Of a stretch of 64,000 nt of DNA, positions 11,658 through 31,417 are shown piece after piece. Location of the stretch: assembly GCF_004115215.2 (NCBI RefSeq), contig NC_041738.1:14354669-14418668 (forward strand), given 5' to 3'. The position numbers and the translations under genes are program-made. Position 1 is the stretch's first letter. Every line of letters begins with the position of its first letter. Under the pieces are notes generated by a model, which saw only the letters and a program-made list of their open reading frames with translations, searched no databases and had not been told where the DNA came from. Origin of the DNA: Ornithorhynchus anatinus (Eukaryota; Chordata; Mammalia; Monotremata; Ornithorhynchidae).

Positions 11658-11855
11658 AAATAGCCTCAAACACTTACGCACCCATCTGTGATTTCATCTA
11701 TTTGTATTGATGTCGCGTCTCCTCCATTCTAGACCTTAAGCTCCTTGTGAGCAGGGAATGCGACTGCTTATTGTTGTATTGTACTCTCCCAAGCGCTTAG
11801 TACAGTTCTCTACACACAGTAAGGACTCAATAAATATGACTGAATGAATGCATCA
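11658..11855 (+). mobile_element. L2 3' end
   Basis: Well-preserved terminus, ends GACTGAATGAATG. Confidence 0.82.
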
Positions 11856-12944
11856 AAGCAATCATATTATTTCCTAGTTTATTCCCTTATACCTTTTAAG
11901 GAACACGGGAAGTAATACTAGCTTCAAACTTGTCCTGATTCACTTTCCTGGCATATATTGTTCTGTGGCCTCAGGAAATATTAGTGCCATATGATTTAGT
12001 AACTTAAAATTTAGGAAGATCCTAACAATCTACTCTCCCACAAGTGCCGGGCCTTTGATAAGTAAGTGGGAAACTATTGGCTAGGTTGCAAGATTCTTTT
12101 AATAAACTTTTTGGAAGATTAGGCTGCTATATAAACCATTTCCAAGTGAAGGCCACGGAGAAAGAGGCTAAATATCATCATCGTAAAATGACAGAGTTGG
12201 ATAATAATGAAAGCCTTGGATTTGAGCCAACTAATTTAACAGTAGCTTCTGTCTCAACTCCCTCAACCACCTTTCCCTCTCTGTGGTTATTGTTAGATAC
12301 TGTTTAGCATATAAAGGATTTACTTGTTTTCTGCTGAACTCACAGAAATATGAAAGAGCTTTCAGTGTGGCTTACCACCTGATTAAATACACTGTAATTA
12401 AATTGCAGAGAAATAATAATAATACTTTGTATACCCAAAGTGCTTCCTTCTCTCCTTTTATGTCATAATAAGACCGTCTGGGAGGTATAGTAAGTATATA
12501 AATGTTATTCTTTCCAATTTACTGATGGATAGATTAAAGCAGAGAGTAAGTCACTTTTCCACTTCCTCATAGTGAAAAAGTAGAAAGTAGATCTGGAAAG
12601 TTCTAGTTCTGAAAGCTTTGCCCACAGTTAGATGAAATTCCTCTTTGCTCTAAAGGCTTTCCTTTGGTCCTAGAGTGAGAGTGTTAATGAATGTTGTAAT
12701 GGAAGGTGAGTCTCTCTTCAAAATAGGTGTCATTTTTTTTCCAGAACTGGGGCAAAACAAATATTTCTTCACAAAAAGAACTGGGGTGTGAGAAGATTTA
12801 GGTTCATTTATAGGGAAACGTATAAAGGAAAAGGTGTAAGATTGACATAAATAGTTGAGAACGGAACTCTCAGAGTCGATGGCTTAGTGTGGTCAGAAAC
12901 AAAGTGAAATCACCGTGTTTTCTATTATGAATTTCCATTAAGTC
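11856..12944. other. unassigned stretch
   Basis: AT-rich non-repeat DNA, downstream of KRT39. Short AATAAT run near 12411. No exon recognised. Confidence 0.4.
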
Positions 12945-13285
12945 CGATCCCTTGCCCAGGTGCTGCCTCTGGCCTGGAACTCCCTTTACCTTTATATCCT
13001 ACAGATGACCTCTCCCCCTACCTTCAAAGCTCGACGAAAATCACATCTTCCCTGCCTAAGCCCTCACTTTCCCTTCTCCCTCTCCTTTCTGCATCATCTA
13101 TGCACTTGGATCTGTAGTTTTTCAGCACGTGATATTCACCCCACTCTCAGCCCCATGACACTTTCTTATATATCTGTGATTTATTTTAATGTCTGCCTTT
13201 CTGGAATGTGTCTACCCACTCTGTTTCGACATTTAGCATAGTGCTCTGCCTACATCAAGTGCTCAGTGAATACCACTGATTGGTT
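12945..13285 (+). mobile_element. L2, coding end plus 3' UTR
   Basis: Encodes LPLAWNSL(Y) and the following L2 C-terminal region, then the 3' UTR to AATACCACTGATTGG. Confidence 0.8.
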
Positions 13286-13493
13286 GACTACCCAAGTCTG
13301 AACCCACATCTGGGATCACTGCCTCTAAAGCATCAATCCGTGTCTTTCACCTGCACATGCCATAGCAAGAGCAGATTTAGCGGCAGAACTGATCTTTGAC
13401 ATTTGAACTTGCAGGATGAGTTAGTGATGCCAGACCTGGAAAATTGAAGTTGCACAGCAACTTTGATGCTTCAAAGTCTATCTTCACCAGCCA

Positions 13494-13499
13494 TTTATT
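13494..13499 (-). promoter_or_regulatory. candidate KRT39 poly(A) signal
   Basis: AATAAA on the coding strand, about 222 nt after the stop codon, in sequence not assigned to a repeat. Confidence 0.55.
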
Positions 13500-13720
13500 G
13501 ATTTTATAATTCCCAAACACCAAATCCAATTCCAGAAAAATGGAGCTTCTTGAGTTATTATATAAGCACGTTACTAGTTTTTAGAAGACATTCAAGTGAA
13601 AGCAAAGCGAGAAGAGCCAATGCACAGTTTGTGCTGATATTTTGGACAAACAGAGAAATCAAGGTTCTTGAAAAGACTTATTAGTGAAAGAAATCCTTTG
13701 GGGGGCAGCCCCATAGCATG

Positions 13721-22157
<8,437 letters not shown>

Positions 22158-22260
22158 CGTCAGCCCGTGAGGGTCGCCGTCTCGGTTTGGCTTCAAAGCC
22201 CAAGCTCCCTCAAATCTAACGCCCAAGATACCCAAATCTATTATGGTCCTTCCTGCAGCT

Positions 22261-22268
22261 CTTATATA
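22261..22268 (-). promoter_or_regulatory. KRT39 TATA box
   Basis: TATATAAG on the coding strand, 104 bp upstream of the MTTNSC ATG. A start site 25-30 bp downstream would lie near 22235, giving a 5' UTR of about 75-80 nt. Confidence 0.75.
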
Positions 22269-22304
22269 GCCTTCCTGTGAGGTGATGACACAACACCAAG
22301 GATG

Positions 22305-22396
22305 TTTTCCTTTCTAATGCTTATGTCCATTTCCATAGGAACATCTCATTAGTTTGCTATTTACTGGCCTGAGAAGAGTTCCTTGTCTCATAAAAA
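22305..22396 (-). promoter_or_regulatory. KRT39 upstream promoter blocks A, B, C
   Basis: Three stretches line up with KRT40 at the same distances from TATA: A 22305-22325, B 22331-22353 (20 of 23 or more bases shared) and C 22372-22396. Block C carries TTTATGAG on the coding strand (22394-22387), a fit to the published HOXC13 consensus TT(A/T)ATNRR. Block A here lacks the forkhead-like core seen in the other three genes. Confidence 0.6.
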
Positions 22397-22697
22397 GGTT
22401 CAGTTTGGTTTGTTGCTAAATTATAACCCATTGCAACTACTATTTGTCACCCGAGTAAGAGCTTCATACATTGTCTTCAAAAAGAATTGTCGTCATAGGT
22501 CTAAATGTCATCCCTCATCATCAGGTATGATGTGTCAAATATTAGACAACTGCTCTGATTGGAGTGGCTATTATCTCCTGAAAAGTCTCATCTCCATCAG
22601 CTTTCCTCTAGAAAAAGGAATGTTAAATGAAGAAGTAATAGTTGGGGCTTTTTCTATTCAGAGGTACATTCAAATATTTAGATTAGCCCCAGGAGGC

Positions 22698-22825
22698 CGA
22701 ATTCATTCATTCAATCGTAATTATTGAGTGTTCACCGTGTGCAGAACACTGTACTAGGCCCTTGGGAGAATACATTATAACAATAAGCAGACACATTTCC
22801 TGCACACAACGAGCCTATGGTCTGA
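22698..22825 (-). mobile_element. L2 3' end upstream of KRT39
   Basis: First of two same-direction L2 ends. The interval 22397-22697 between the promoter blocks and this element is unassigned. Confidence 0.8.
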
Positions 22826-22834
22826 ACTTTGGAG

Positions 22835-22985
22835 AATCAATCAATCAAGAAATGACATTTATTGAGTACTTCCTGGGTGCAGAGCGCTCAACTAAGCGTT
22901 TGGGAGAGTACAACGCAGCAGAGGGGGCAGACACATTCCTCCCCATAGTGAGCTTACAGTGGGACTGGGAGCTGAGCTCATTACA
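22835..22985 (-). mobile_element. second L2 3' end upstream of KRT39
   Basis: Begins AATCAATCAATCAAGAAATG; different divergence from the first, so a separate insertion. Confidence 0.8.
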
Positions 22986-23073
22986 AGTAGTTTTTTGCAA
23001 ATGCAGTCTGACGAGCTGAGTTTGCCTAGAAATGCTTTTGATCAACGCTGCTGATCGATTAATTATCAGTCCT

Positions 23074-23096
23074 CAGCAGCAGCAGCAGCAGCAGCA
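23074..23096 (+). repeat. (CAG)n microsatellite
   Basis: Seven uninterrupted CAG units plus CA. Confidence 0.95.
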
Positions 23097-23317
23097 ATTC
23101 ATCGATCCTGGTTTAATTGCGGTACCAGTAGAAATTAAGGACGAGGAGCAGTGAACACACTACAGATCCAGTCCAGGGCTGAACTGGTGGTCTTCCTCTC
23201 CCGTGCAGCCCCCCCACAAAGGGGTCTAATGGAAATAAAGCCGGGCTTGCTAGCCAGACTCCATGATGGTGTAAGCAACGATCATGTCACTTCTCTGTTT
23301 TTCACTTCCCAAGTGTA

Positions 23318-23412
23318 TCAATCAGTCGACCGATCAGTTGAATTTATTGAGTGCTACTCGGTGCAGAAGGCTGCGCTAAGTGCTTGGGAAAGTAGAATAC
23401 AATAGAGATGGC
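23318..23412 (-). mobile_element. L2 3' end
   Basis: AATCAGTCGACCGATCAG then GAATTTATTGAGTGC. 23097-23317 is unassigned. Confidence 0.72.
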
Positions 23413-23446
23413 ATCAGTCGGTCGATCGTATTTATCGTCTGCTTAT

Positions 23447-23703
23447 TAATAACGTTGGTATTTGTTAAGCGCTTACTATGTGCAGAGCACTGTTCTAAGC
23501 GCTGGGGGAGATACAGGGTCATCAGGTCGTCCCATGTGAGGCTCAGAGTTAATCCTCATTTTACAGATGAGGTAACTGAGGCACAGAGAAGTGAAGTGAC
23601 TTGCCCACAGTCACTCAGCTGACAAGTGGCAGAGCCGGGAGTCGAACTCATGACCTCTGACTCCGAAGCCCAGGTTCTTTCCACCGAGCCACGCTGCTTC
23701 CTC
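23447..23703 (-). mobile_element. Mon-1 SINE inside L2
   Basis: Full-length young-type antisense copy. Confidence 0.88.
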
Positions 23704-24385
23704 GAGCTTATTGGGCTCAAAATACTGCATTAAATATTTGAGAAGTACAATAGAACAATATATAACAGACAAATTCCCTGCCCACCACGAGCTTACAGCC
23801 TAGAGGGGGAGAGAGATATTACTATAAATAGAAGCATTACAAATATATACATTAAGTGCTGTGGGGCTGGGAGTGGGAATGAATGAAAGGGAACAAGTCA
23901 GGGTGACACAGAAGGGAGTGGGAGAAGAGGAAAGGAGGGCTTAGTCAGGGAAGGCCTCTTGGAGGAGATTTGCCTTCAATAAGACTTTGAAGTGGGGGGA
24001 CAGTAATTGTGTGGTAGACACTCCCCATGACGAGCTTACAGTATACTGGGGAGACAGATATTGAAATAAATTACACATTTGGGGTAATAGCAGAGTATAA
24101 GGATACGGACATAAGGGCAGTGGGACTGGAATGAGTATTCAAGTGTTTAAAGGGTTCACAGCCAAGTGCATAGTTGAGGCAGAAGGGAGGGCAAGTGGAG
24201 AAATGAAGATTTTGTCAGGGAAAGTCTCTTGCAAGAGATGTGATTTTTAGTGGATTTTGAAGGTGAGAAGAGTGGTGGTCTGTCATAAACGAAGCGAGAA
24301 GTAGTTCCAGGCCAGAAAGAGGATAAAGACAAGGGGTCAGCAGCAAGGCAGATGGGATCGAGGTATAGTGGCATCAAAGGAGCGT

Positions 24386-24507
24386 TTAGACTGTGAGCCC
24401 GTTTTTGGGCAGGGGTTGTCTCTATCTGTTGCCGAATTGTACATTCCAAGCACTTAGTACAGTGCTCTGCATGTAGTAAGTGCTCAATAAATATTACTGA
24501 ATGAAGT
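24386..24507 (+). mobile_element. L2 3' end inside antisense L2
   Basis: CTCTATCTGTTGCCGAATTG marks the same young L2 subfamily as 51820-53268. Confidence 0.82.
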
Positions 24508-24967
24508 GCGCAGATTCGGTTGTGGTTGTAATAGGAAATCAGAGAGGTGAGTGAGGGGGGGGGAGCTGATTGAGTGCTTTAAAGCCGATTAGGAGTAGTT
24601 TCTGTCTGATGCAAGATGGATGGGCAACCATTGGAGGTTTTTGAGGAGTAGGGAGTTAGGTACCGACTGATTTTTTTTCAAATAAATGATCCGGGCAGCG
24701 GAGCGTAGGATGGACTGAAGGGGGGAAAGACAGGAAGCAGAGAGGTCAGCGAGGAGCCTGATGCAGAAGTCAAAAGACAGGATATAACGTGCTGGGATGA
24801 GTGGAGTGGCAATTTGGATGGGGAGGGAAGGGTGGATTCTAGAGATGTTGCGAAGGTAGAATGAGAGAGATGTGTTGAGGATAACGCTAAAGCTACGGCC
24901 TTGTGAGACAAATAGGATAAAGTAGGATAAGGTTTGGTTTACACCGATAGAAAAGTCAGGGGGAAGA

Positions 24968-25227
24968 TAATAATGTTGGTATTTGTAAAGCGCTTACTCT
25001 GTGCAGAGCACTGTTCGAAGCGCCGGGGGAGATACAGGGTCATTAGGTTGTCCCACGTGAGGCTCACAGTCTTCATCCCCATTTTACAGATGCGAGAACT
25101 GAGGCACAGAGAAGTGAAGTGACTTGCCCACAGTCACACAGCTGCCAAGTGGCTGAGCCGGGCTTCGAACCCATGACTTCTGACTCCCAAGCCCCGGCTC
25201 TTTCCACTGAGCCACGCTGCTTCTCTG
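24968..25227 (-). mobile_element. Mon-1 SINE inside L2
   Basis: Full length, young type. Confidence 0.88.
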
Positions 25228-25289
25228 ATAGATAGGGATTGATTGGTACCATGAGGTCTTCTGTTTTGGACATTATAATACAAAATGCA

Positions 25290-25345
25290 TTGTGTTACAC
25301 AGTGCTTACATCCACTCAGTGATCAATAAATATTCCTACTACTTG
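25290..25345 (+). mobile_element. L2 3' end fragment
   Basis: CAGTGCTTACATCC then CAGTGATCAATAAATATTC. Confidence 0.55.
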
Positions 25346-25411
25346 AGACCTCCTGTCCTCCCTTGCAGATTTCCTTTCTTTACACTGACCTGATTGAGCC
25401 TCCCTACTTGT

Positions 25412-25676
25412 GATCATTATAATCAATATGGCATTTATTGAGCTCTTACTATATGCTAAGCACCAGGGTAAATACAAGTGAGATTAGACACAGTCCCCCT
25501 CCTACAGAGGATTTAGAACCTATCTTATCCCAATTGTACAGATGAGGAGAGTGAAGCCTAGAGTGGTTATGTGACTTGTCCAAGGTCACACAGCATGCCA
25601 GTGGCAGATGTGGGACTAGAACTGCGGTCTCTTGACTTCCAGGCTTGTGCTCTTCTCACTAGACAATACTGCTTCC
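25412..25676 (-). mobile_element. old Mon-1/MIR-type SINE
   Basis: Antisense, strongly diverged but alignable throughout. Confidence 0.72.
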
Positions 25677-25844
25677 CAGTCATGTCAATCTTCTCTCCTC
25701 CCTGGATCTAATTACCAGGGAATCCACTGCTGAGATGATAATTAGAACAATAATAATAACAATAATATCATAATGATAAAAGATTTGTTAAGTGCTTACT
25801 ACGTGCCAAGTACTGTACTAAATATTGGGGTCCTGTCTTATGAT

Positions 25845-26110
25845 GAAGCAGCATGGCTCAGTGGAAAGAGCATGGGCTTTGGAGTCAGAGATCACGAATT
25901 CGAATCCCGGCTCTGCCACTTGTCAGCTGGGTGACTTTGGGCAAGTCACTTCACTTCTCGGTGCCTCACTTACCTCATCTGTAAAGTGGGGATTAAGACT
26001 GTGAGCCCCACGTGGGACGAACTGATTCCCTTGTGTCTACCCCAGCACTTAGAACAGTGCTCTGCACATAGTAAGTGCTTAACAAATACCGACATTATTA
26101 TTATTATTAC
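25845..26110 (+). mobile_element. Mon-1 SINE, young subfamily
   Basis: Full length, head to ATT tail. Confidence 0.9.
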
Positions 26111-26466
26111 CTTATGCCGTCGGATCGTTTCCAACTCCTAGCAAAACTACAGACACGTCTCTCCCAGAACATCCCGCTCTCCATCTGCAATCGTTCTGGT
26201 AGTGGATCCGTAGTTTTCTTGGTAAAAATCCGGAAGTGGTTTACCATTGTCACCTTGCCCGCAGTAAACTTGAGTCTCCACTCTTGACTTTCTCCCATCC
26301 CGCGGCTGCCCGGCATGGATGATTTTCGACTGGTAGCAGATTGCCTTCCACTCGCTAGCTACTGTCCAAGCTAGGAATGGCATGGGTAGGCCTCTGCTTG
26401 ACTCTCCCTCCCGTAGCCGAGACTGGTAGAGTACTGGGAACTCTCCAGGTGCGACCCTAAGAGGGA
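26111..26466 (-). mobile_element. RTE-tailed SINE
   Basis: Antisense copy of a roughly 360-bp family seen three times here. In sense orientation it has a head with ACTCTACCAGTCTCG and CAGTGGCTAGCGAGTGG. The second half (AAACCACTTCCG, CTACCAGAACGATTGCAG, GTCG...GACTCG...CATAAGACAAGAC) resembles the BovB/RTE-type 3' ends used by other RTE-mobilised SINEs. Family name unknown to me. Confidence 0.7.
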
Positions 26467-26669
26467 AATTACTGGGATAGTTTCGAGATATTCAGGTTGG
26501 ACACAGTCCCTGTCCCACATGGAGTTCACAGTCTAAGTAGAGGGAGTAGGATTTAATCTCTATTTTACAGATGAGGAAACCGAGGCCAGGAAAGTTGTGA
26601 TGTTCCCAAGGTCACACTAGGCTACGCTGCTTGAGATGATCATCCTTGACTCCCTGGGGCAAAGTTTAA

Positions 26670-26925
26670 TGATAATAATAATAATGTTGGTATTTGTTAA
26701 GCACTTACTATGTGCAGAGGACTGTTCTAAGCGCTGGGGGAGACACAGGGTGATCGGGTTGTCCCACGTGAAGCTCAGTCTTAATCCCCATTTTACAGAT
26801 GAGGTCACTGAGGCACAGAGACTCACTCACAGTCACACAGCTGACAAGTGGCATAGCCCAGATTCGAACCCATGACCTCTGACTCCCAAGCCCGGGCTCC
26901 TTCCACTGAGCCACGCTGCTTCTCT
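26670..26925 (-). mobile_element. Mon-1 SINE
   Basis: Antisense full-length copy; a few bases missing around the CACAGAGACTCACTC segment. Confidence 0.87.
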
Positions 26926-27054
26926 GTACGACCCGCTGCCCCAAGCATCTGCTATATACCAATTTGGCTGCTGCATTAGCCTCTTTGCTGACTTCTCTGC
27001 TTCTAGTATCTCTCAATGTAGCATCTTCCTCCCCCATTCCATATTTCTCTCGAC

Positions 27055-27310
27055 AGCAGCATGGCCTAGCAGACAGAGCGTGGCTCTGGGAGTCAGTAGG
27101 ACCTGGGTCCTAGTCCTGACTTTGCCCCTTGTCTGCTGTGCAACCTTGGGCAAGTAAAGTCTCTGTGCTTTAGTTACCTCATTTATAAAATGGGGATTCT
27201 GACTGAGTCCCAGGTGGGACAGGGAATGCGTCCAACCTGATTAACTTGTATCTACCCCAGGACTCAGAACAGCGCCTGGCACCTAGTAAGGACTTCACAA
27301 AAACTGTAAA
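27055..27310 (+). mobile_element. Mon-1 SINE
   Basis: Sense, full length. Confidence 0.85.
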
Positions 27311-27404
27311 AGAGTCATTCTGCACATGCCTCCCATCTTCTTGAAAATTCCCAAAGTTTGTCTATTTCTGTCTCTAACAAGCAGAAGTTCCTCACCATTA
27401 ACAT

Positions 27405-27485
27405 TAATTAATCATATTCACTGAGCACTTACTATGTGCAGAGAACTCTTCTCAGCACTTGGGAGAGTTCAGTAAAACACTCAGT
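27405..27485 (-). mobile_element. L2 3' end
   Basis: GAGCACTTACTATGTGCAG. Confidence 0.7.
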
Positions 27486-28189
27486 TACCTCTCCCTCATC
27501 CTAATCAACACTCTTCCCTCCAGTTTGCTGTTTTTATTCCTCTCAAACTAATCTGCTCACCGTGTTTTCTGGTTTCTCCTGTCATGGATCTCTTGTTCCC
27601 TCCCTCCTTCCTGCTTGGTCCCCCCTCCCCATTTTCCATCGGCGAAGAATGAAATGCATTCCCTCGACCCACTCAACCATGATTGAAGAACCCTCTGCCT
27701 GCCCCCAGCAGGTTCTATGCATGCCAGTATGGAATAACAGATGCTGCTCTGCCATCTGGACCCTTTTTCACCTGCAGAGCTGAACTAAACATCTGGCATT
27801 TTCAGCCTCGCCTCCCTACACCTTCTTGGCCCCACTCCAATGTGGCCAAGCGAACTGCCTTTCCTCCCTGCCTGCCATAGTGGTACTGGCTTCCCTCTGC
27901 ACCACTGAGGGTGGCCCCATCCTGTCCTGCTTTCCGTCGCACTAGAGGGAATGAGAGCAGCACCTGCAGTGAGGCCTCGTATAATTGGGAAACCAGTGGC
28001 TGAGGTAGCCACTGCTGGGGACTCTGATTCACCAGGAGAAATTTTCCTCCTCTGGCCACAGCTCCCTAATAATTTTTGTTTCTATTTACCCATTTGGTGT
28101 ATTTGTCCTTGTCCCTTATGTTGTTCTAATATTTTAGTGTCTCTTTGTTCCAAATGAGTCTGTCTCCATCCACCCCGCCGGACCGAAAC
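27486..28189. other. unassigned GC-richer stretch
   Basis: About 700 bp without Mon-1 or L2. Short open frames exist on both strands (for example 27951-28157 plus) but none has a recognisable motif. Confidence 0.4.
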
Positions 28190-28325
28190 CTATTCATAGA
28201 TTGTGAGCTCCTTCACGGAGAGGATCTATGTCTAATTCCTATGTGTATATCTTTTCCAGTGTTTAGTATAGTGATTTACTCACATTAAGCACTTAATATA
28301 TACTACTATTTCTAGTATTTACTAC
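28190..28325 (+). mobile_element. old L2 3' end
   Basis: GATTGTGAGCTCCTTCACGG through CAGTGTTTAGTATAGTG. Confidence 0.65.
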
Positions 28326-28329
28326 TCCC

Positions 28330-28930
28330 CATTTGGCACACCACTGCACTCCCCATTTTCAAAGTCCTTCTGCAATCACATCTCCTCCAGGAGGCCTTCC
28401 CTGATTCATTTCTCATCTTCTCACCCTGTGTCCCCCTCATCTATCACTAAAGGACCCCTTAAGGACCTGGGTTTTAATCCCGAATCCTCCACTTGTCTTC
28501 TGTGTGACTTTGAGCAAGTCACTTCACTTCTCTGGGCCTCAGTTACCTCATCTATAAAATGGGGATGAAGACTGTGAGCCCTATGTGGGACAGGGACTGT
28601 GTCCAACCCAATTAACTTGTATCTACCCCAGTGCTTAGAACAGTGCCTGGAACATATTAAGCACTTAACAAATAAAACAATTATTATTATTATTGTTATT
28701 ATTATTAAGCACTTCCCTAACACCGAGGCACTCACGCGTTCCCCCATAGTACTTATGTACATTTCTTTTTACTCTATTACTTCCTCCTACCCATAATTTT
28801 CTCTCTCCCAACTTGACTGTCAGTTCCTTGAGGGCAGGGATTTTGTCTCCTAGTGTTCTTATACTCTCCAAGTGCTTAGTATGGAGCTTTACTCAAGCAG
28901 GAGATGCTTAATAAATATTGACTGATGCTA
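28330..28930 (+). mobile_element. L2 3' region split by a Mon-1
   Basis: Pieces 28330-28455 (CTCCTCCAGGAGGCCTTCC) and 28707-28930 (to AATAAATATTGACTGATG). Confidence 0.78.
28456..28706 (+). mobile_element. Mon-1 SINE inside L2
   Basis: Head partly missing; begins AGGACCTGGGTTTTAATCCC and ends in ATT repeats. Confidence 0.85.
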
Positions 28931-29309
28931 ACTTTTGGGTCTCCAGGCCCTCTACCCTCCCTTCATGGAAAAAGACCTCTGTAATCTGACTGGTTCTTGA
29001 CCTCAGCTCTGATGTTTTTCACTGCTGCCCTCCGCATTCCTCCAGCCAGGCATACTGAGGGCTGAAACTGGGGTAGGCATTGGGTTAGCAGAAGAGGGCT
29101 CACTTTCAAATAGGAAGAGTTGTAGGCTCCCGTCTAGACTCTCTCCTCTTCCCTCTACAGAAATAGCATGGCCTAGTGGATAGAGTTTGGTAAAGCTTGA
29201 ATACCTTCATGGATCTTGAAACCTAGGCCAATGAGGAATTCTATTTCTAAGGTTTAATTTGGGTATATTTTAATTTAGCTCGAAAGCTACAAAAGAGAAT
29301 GAAGAAGTC
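28931..29309. other. mostly unassigned
   Basis: Only a 30-bp Mon-1 head remnant (AGCATGGCCTAGTGGATAG, about 29166) is recognisable. Confidence 0.45.
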
Positions 29310-30050
29310 ATTCATTCATTCATTCAAACAATTGTATTTCTGGAGTGTTTACTATGTGCAGAGCACCGTATTAAGGACTTGGGTGAGTACAATATAACAA
29401 TAAACAGACACAGTCCCTTCCCACAACAAGCTTGCAGTCTAGAGAGAGAAACAGTCATTAATGTAAATTAATAGATTACAGATATGTACATAAATACTGT
29501 GGGGTTGGGTGGGGGTGAATTAAGGGAGAAAGTCAGGACAATGTAGGACTGAGTGCGAGAAGAGGAGGGCTTAATCAGGGAAGGTCTCTTGAAGGAGATG
29601 TGACTTCAATAAGGCTTTGAAGAGGGGAGAGTAATTGTCTGTCAAATTTGAGGAGGGAGAACATTCAAGGCCAGAGGAAGGACGTGGACAAGGGGCTGGC
29701 AGCAAGATAGATGAGATCAAGGTACAGTTAGAAGGTTAGCATTAGAGGAGTGAAGTGTGCAGGCTGGGTTGTAGTAGAAGAGTAGCGAGATGAGGTAGGA
29801 GGGAGCAAGATAGTGCAGAGCTTTAAAGCCAATGGTGAAGAGTTTTCCTTTGATGCGGAGGTGGATGGGAAATCACTGGAGTAGTCTTAAGGAGTGGGGA
29901 AACATGGCCTGAATGTTTCAGTAGAAAAATGATGTGGGCAGCAGAGTGAAGTATGGACTGGAGGGGAGAGGCAGGAGGCTGGGAGGTCAGCCAGGAGGCT
30001 GATACAGTAATCAGATGGAATAGGATAAGTGATTGGATTTACCTGGTCAC
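29310..30050 (-). mobile_element. antisense L2, about 740 bp
   Basis: Uninterrupted from the CATTCATTCATTC end through the 3' UTR into the C-terminal coding part. Confidence 0.85.
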
Positions 30051-30223
30051 TTCGTGTTTTAGATAGTCAGATATATGTGTCAAAATGATTTCATGTTCCC
30101 TCTTTTGGAGTCAGATTCTGATCCAAACAGTCAAATAATCAATCAAATGTATTGAGCACTTACTTTGTGTAACACACTATACTAAATGCTTGGGAGAGTA
30201 CAATATAACAGATCTGGTAGATG

Positions 30224-30493
30224 CATTATTATTATTATTACTGTGGTATTGGTTAGGCACTTACTCTGTGCCAAGCACTATTCTAAGCACTGGGGTAGAT
30301 ACAGGGTAGTGAGGTTGTCCCACTTGGGGCTCAAAGTTTTAATCCCCATTTTACAGATGAGGTAACTGAGCCACAGAAAAGTGAAGTGGCTTGCCCAAGG
30401 TCACACAACAGATGAGTTGCGGAGCCGGGATTAGATCCCACATTCTCTGACTCCCAAGCCCGTGTTCTTTCCACTAAGCCACACTACTTCTCA
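30224..30493 (-). mobile_element. Mon-1 SINE inside L2
   Basis: Full length antisense. Confidence 0.87.
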
Positions 30494-31284
30494 TTCCCTG
30501 CCCACAGTGAACTCACAGTCATGAGTGGGAGAAAGATATTAATGTAAATGAATAAATTAAAATACAGATATGTACATAAATTCTGTGGGACTCAGAGAGG
30601 GCTCAGAGAGGGTGCAGTATCCATTGCAAGAAAAACGCAGATGGGAGTGGGAGCAGAGGAAAATGAGGAGTTAGTTGGGGAAGGCCTCTTGGAGGAGATG
30701 TGCTTTTAATAAGACTTTGAAGGGAGGGAGAGCGAATGTCTGTCAGATACGAAGAGAGAGGGTGTTCCAGGCCAGAGGAGGGATGTAGGCCAGGGGTCAG
30801 TGGTGAGATAGATGGGATTGAGGTACAGTGAGTAGTACGTTGGCACTGGGGAAGCCAAGTGCACGGGTTGTGTTGAAGTAGGTAGTCAGGGAGGAAAAAA
30901 GGTGGTGGCAAAGTGATCGAGTGCTTTGAAGCCTGTGATGAGGCTTTAAAGCTTGATGTGGAGGTGGATGGACCACCACCAGAAGTTCGTGAGGAGTGGG
31001 GAAACATGGGATGAACATTTTTGTAGAAAAATAATCCAGGCAGCAGAGAGAAATATAGACTGTCATTGGTGAAACAGGAGATTGGGAAATCAGCAAGGAG
31101 GCGGATAGAGTAATCAAGGAGGGGTAGGATAAGTGCTCAGATTAATGTAATAGCAGTTTGGATGGAGAGGAAAGGGCAGATTTTTGTGATGCTGTGAAGG
31201 CTAAACAGACAGGATTTGGTGATGGATTGAATATGCAGGTTGATGAGAGAGATGAGTCGAGGATAACACCAATGTTACAGTTTA

Positions 31285-31417
31285 TCAATCCATCAATCAA
31301 TCAATCAGTCATATTTATTGAGCACTTACTATGTGCAGAATACTGTAGTCAGGGCGTGGAAGAGTTGAATGCAACAGAATTGATAGACATGTTTCCTGAC
31401 CAGAATGAGCTCACAAC
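31285..31417 (-). mobile_element. L2 3' end inside the long L2
   Basis: CAATCCATCAATCAATCAAT start, interrupting the coding part of the older element. Confidence 0.78.

Larger units (their letters stand above)
23413..25275 (-). mobile_element. long antisense L2, split by three insertions
   Basis: Pieces 23413-23446, 23704-24385, 24508-24967 and 25228-25275, in L2 order from the 3' UTR into the coding end. 24010-24382 may derive from a second, older copy. The gaps hold Mon-1, an opposite-strand L2 3' end and Mon-1. Confidence 0.7.
25745..26632 (-). mobile_element. Mon-1 SINE split by two SINEs
   Basis: Pieces 25745-25840 and about 26470-26632. A sense Mon-1 and an RTE-tailed SINE fill the gap. 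Confidence 0.7.

Noticed and set aside
1-13700. search for KRT23, the next gene in human
   Set aside because: No exon with a type I helix-initiation motif (LNxRLASYLxKVR) found on either strand here; it must lie beyond the window if present.
27562-28157. overlapping short frames on both strands in a GC-richer stretch
   Set aside because: No recognisable domain or splice-bounded exon; kept only as unassigned sequence.
28673-28706. ATT microsatellites as independent repeats
   Set aside because: They are the tails of Mon-1 copies and are reported with them.
30603-31117. minus-strand frames of 134 and 106 codons
   Set aside because: Both are L2 C-terminal coding sequence read in two frames.
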